From Ruminococcus sp. (GTDB lineage Bacteria; Bacillota; Clostridia; Oscillospirales; Ruminococcaceae): a DNA stretch of 6,913 bases. Each line of letters begins with the position of its first letter. The stretch's first letter is position 1. Shown here piece by piece: positions 5,733 through 6,913 of the stretch. The DNA is taken from the NCBI GenBank assembly GCA_029063695.1, contig JAIDNR010000365.1, positions 1-6,913 on the forward strand. The letters are read 5' to 3'. The notes below the pieces were generated by a model. That model did no database searches, was not told where the DNA came from, and saw only the letters and a list, made by a program, of their open reading frames with translations. The translations under genes and the position numbers were made by a program.

Positions 5733-6913
5733 TTATAATCTCGGGTCAACAGGTTCACTTTCAAATGCAAGTACTCCGAATGCACATTCATGAACCCTGT
5801 AAAGCGGTTCATTGTTAACAAATCTTGTCAGTGATTCCATACCGAGAGAGAACTCTTTTAATGCAAGAGTACGCTTGCGACTGAGAGAACGTTTTTTCAG
5901 GCGTTCAAGATGTTCAGGTTCAAGATATTCCGCACCATAGATTATACGCAGATACTCACTTCCACGGCATTTAACAGCAGGCTGTAAAAGCTTTATCCCC
6001 TGCTTGGCGATATATGTTTCGGGTTTTACAACCATACCCTCTCCGCCATTTGCAGTCAGTTCAAGCCACCAGTCCACACCATTCTGTACACTTGATTCGT
6101 CCTCAGTATCAACGCAGATATATGGCGTTGCCATAAAAATATCATCAATACCTGTAATGTATTTTCTGATTGTTTCCATATGCCATACGTGCTTTTCTTC
6201 ATTGAATAATTTACCTTCACAGGCAAGAATATGAAAAGGTGCTATACGGTAATCGTCAACAGAATTTACAGTCCAGCAGTATTCTCCGTATGCCCTTATA
6301 TACTTTTCCATGTCACTCAGTTTTGATTTGTAGCGTTTCAGAAGTTCAGACGGCTGTATATTCTGTCCAGATGTAATTTTGTCCACGTCAAAGGCAATAT
6401 TTTCTCTTTTGCAGACCTGCTCCAATGCCTTGACAGCAGAAGAAAGTCCGCCTATGCCTGCACGTCCCGTTGGTGCATACTGTGTACGGATAAGTCCCTG
6501 TGCTTTCTCACTCCAAGGCATAAGTTCGGCATCAAGGCACACCCAATCTGTTGAAAAGTCCGTCCAGAAATCTGTTTTTGTAAGTATGTTTTCAAGTCTG
6601 TTCAGAATTTCTGTTTCTGTATTTTCATCTTCAAAAAAGCGTCTGCCCGTTCTTGTATAAATGATACCTCTTGTTCCGTCGGTAATACCGAAACGTTTTT
6701 CGGCTGCCTGTACATCTCTGCAAATAATAACTACTGCACGGGAACCCATGTGCTTTTTTTCACAGACAACATTGCGTATGCCCATTTTTTTATAGTAATC
6801 AAATGCCTGTAAAGGATATTCCAGAAATCCGTCAAGTTCACTTGTTTCACATGGTGACATCGTAGGCGGCAGATATATCAGCCAATGAGGGTCAGCGGCA
6901 AATCGTGACATAA
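5733..6913 (-). CDS. pnkp: Bacterial Pnkp RNA-repair protein, C-terminal ligase domain (5'-partial gene)
   Basis: This matches the C-terminal nucleotidyltransferase (ligase) module of the bacterial three-domain RNA repair enzyme Pnkp, studied in Clostridium thermocellum (about 870 residues: 5' kinase, 2',3' phosphatase, ligase). Residues are counted from the ATG at 6911-6909, which is probably internal because LIYLPPTMSP (11-20) normally sits mid-protein and only two bases upstream are visible. Motif I is KHMGSR (53-58), with K53 the predicted AMP-accepting lysine. Others are WVCLDAELMPW (123-133, metal/adenylate acid E129), YRIAPFHILACEG (221-233), HMETI (244-248), motif IV GGEGMVVKP (289-297) and motif V LLQPAVKCRG (308-317). 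A helical C-terminal module (about 330-392) ends in the family-typical SEPVDPRL, so the 3' end is complete. From work on the C. thermocellum system, the ligase seals RNA only with the methyltransferase Hen1, whose gene is not in view but is expected beyond the right edge. A stand-alone ligase is the alternative, less likely. Confidence 0.92.
   Translation of the reverse strand, partial: MSRFAADPHWLIYLPPTMSPCETSELDGFLEYPLQAFDYYKKMGIRNVVCEKKHMGSRAVVIICRDVQAAEKRFGITDGTRGIIYTRTGRRFFEDENTETEILNRLENILTKTDFWTDFSTDWVCLDAELMPWSEKAQGLIRTQYAPTGRAGIGGLSSAVKALEQVCKRENIAFDVDKITSGQNIQPSELLKRYKSKLSDMEKYIRAYGEYCWTVNSVDDYRIAPFHILACEGKLFNEEKHVWHMETIRKYITGIDDIFMATPYICVDTEDESSVQNGVDWWLELTANGGEGMVVKPETYIAKQGIKLLQPAVKCRGSEYLRIIYGAEYLEPEHLERLKKRSLSRKRTLALKEFSLGMESLTRFVNNEPLYRVHECAFGVLAFESEPVDPRL

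Noticed and set aside
6909..6911. ATG (- strand) as the true start of the ligase protein
   Set aside because: The residues right after it normally lie in the middle of full-length Pnkp, and only two bases upstream are visible, so a start site cannot be supported.

Overview
This window is AT-rich bacterial DNA carrying five protein-coding genes, two of them cut by the window edges. The protein families and gene order point to a low-GC anaerobic Firmicute of the class Clostridia: a bifunctional Rel, a HemZ-type radical SAM protein, an iron-sulfur RumA-type rRNA methyltransferase and a Clostridium thermocellum-type Pnkp RNA-repair protein. A Ruminococcus-like member of the Oscillospiraceae is my best guess, but I cannot prove this from the sequence.

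Left to right on the + strand: (1) positions 2-2095 hold the 5'-truncated rel gene for the (p)ppGpp synthetase/hydrolase. Its open frame runs to the left edge, and the HD hydrolase motif begins upstream of the first visible ATG. (2) Positions 2076-2179 hold a promoter-like element (TTGACA, 16-base spacer, TATAAT) inside the tail of rel, followed by a short leader with AT-rich inverted repeats and a good ribosome binding site. (3) Positions 2180-2827 encode a small metallo-beta-lactamase-fold hydrolase. (4) Positions 2820-4313 encode HemZ, a radical SAM protein related to HemN. (5) Positions 4277-5632 encode an RlmD/RumA-family 23S rRNA (uracil-5)-methyltransferase with an iron-sulfur cysteine set. 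Genes 3 to 5 overlap by 8 and 37 bases and so look like one translationally coupled operon, probably read from the promoter at the end of rel as well as by read-through from rel.

A 100-base gap (5633-5732) separates this block from a convergent gene. I see no convincing intrinsic terminator in either direction there.

On the - strand, 5733-6913 is the C-terminal RNA ligase part of a bacterial Pnkp (polynucleotide 5'-kinase / phosphatase / ligase). The gene continues past the right edge, where the kinase and phosphatase domains, and probably the partner gene hen1, should lie. Pnkp/Hen1 repairs RNAs cut by ribotoxins and is the most notable accessory function here, but it is a described system. 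I found no tRNA, rRNA, CRISPR array, insertion sequence or clearly novel system. The remaining unexplained signals are regulatory: the promoter with an overlapping palindrome at the end of rel, and the AT-rich inverted repeats in the leader after it.
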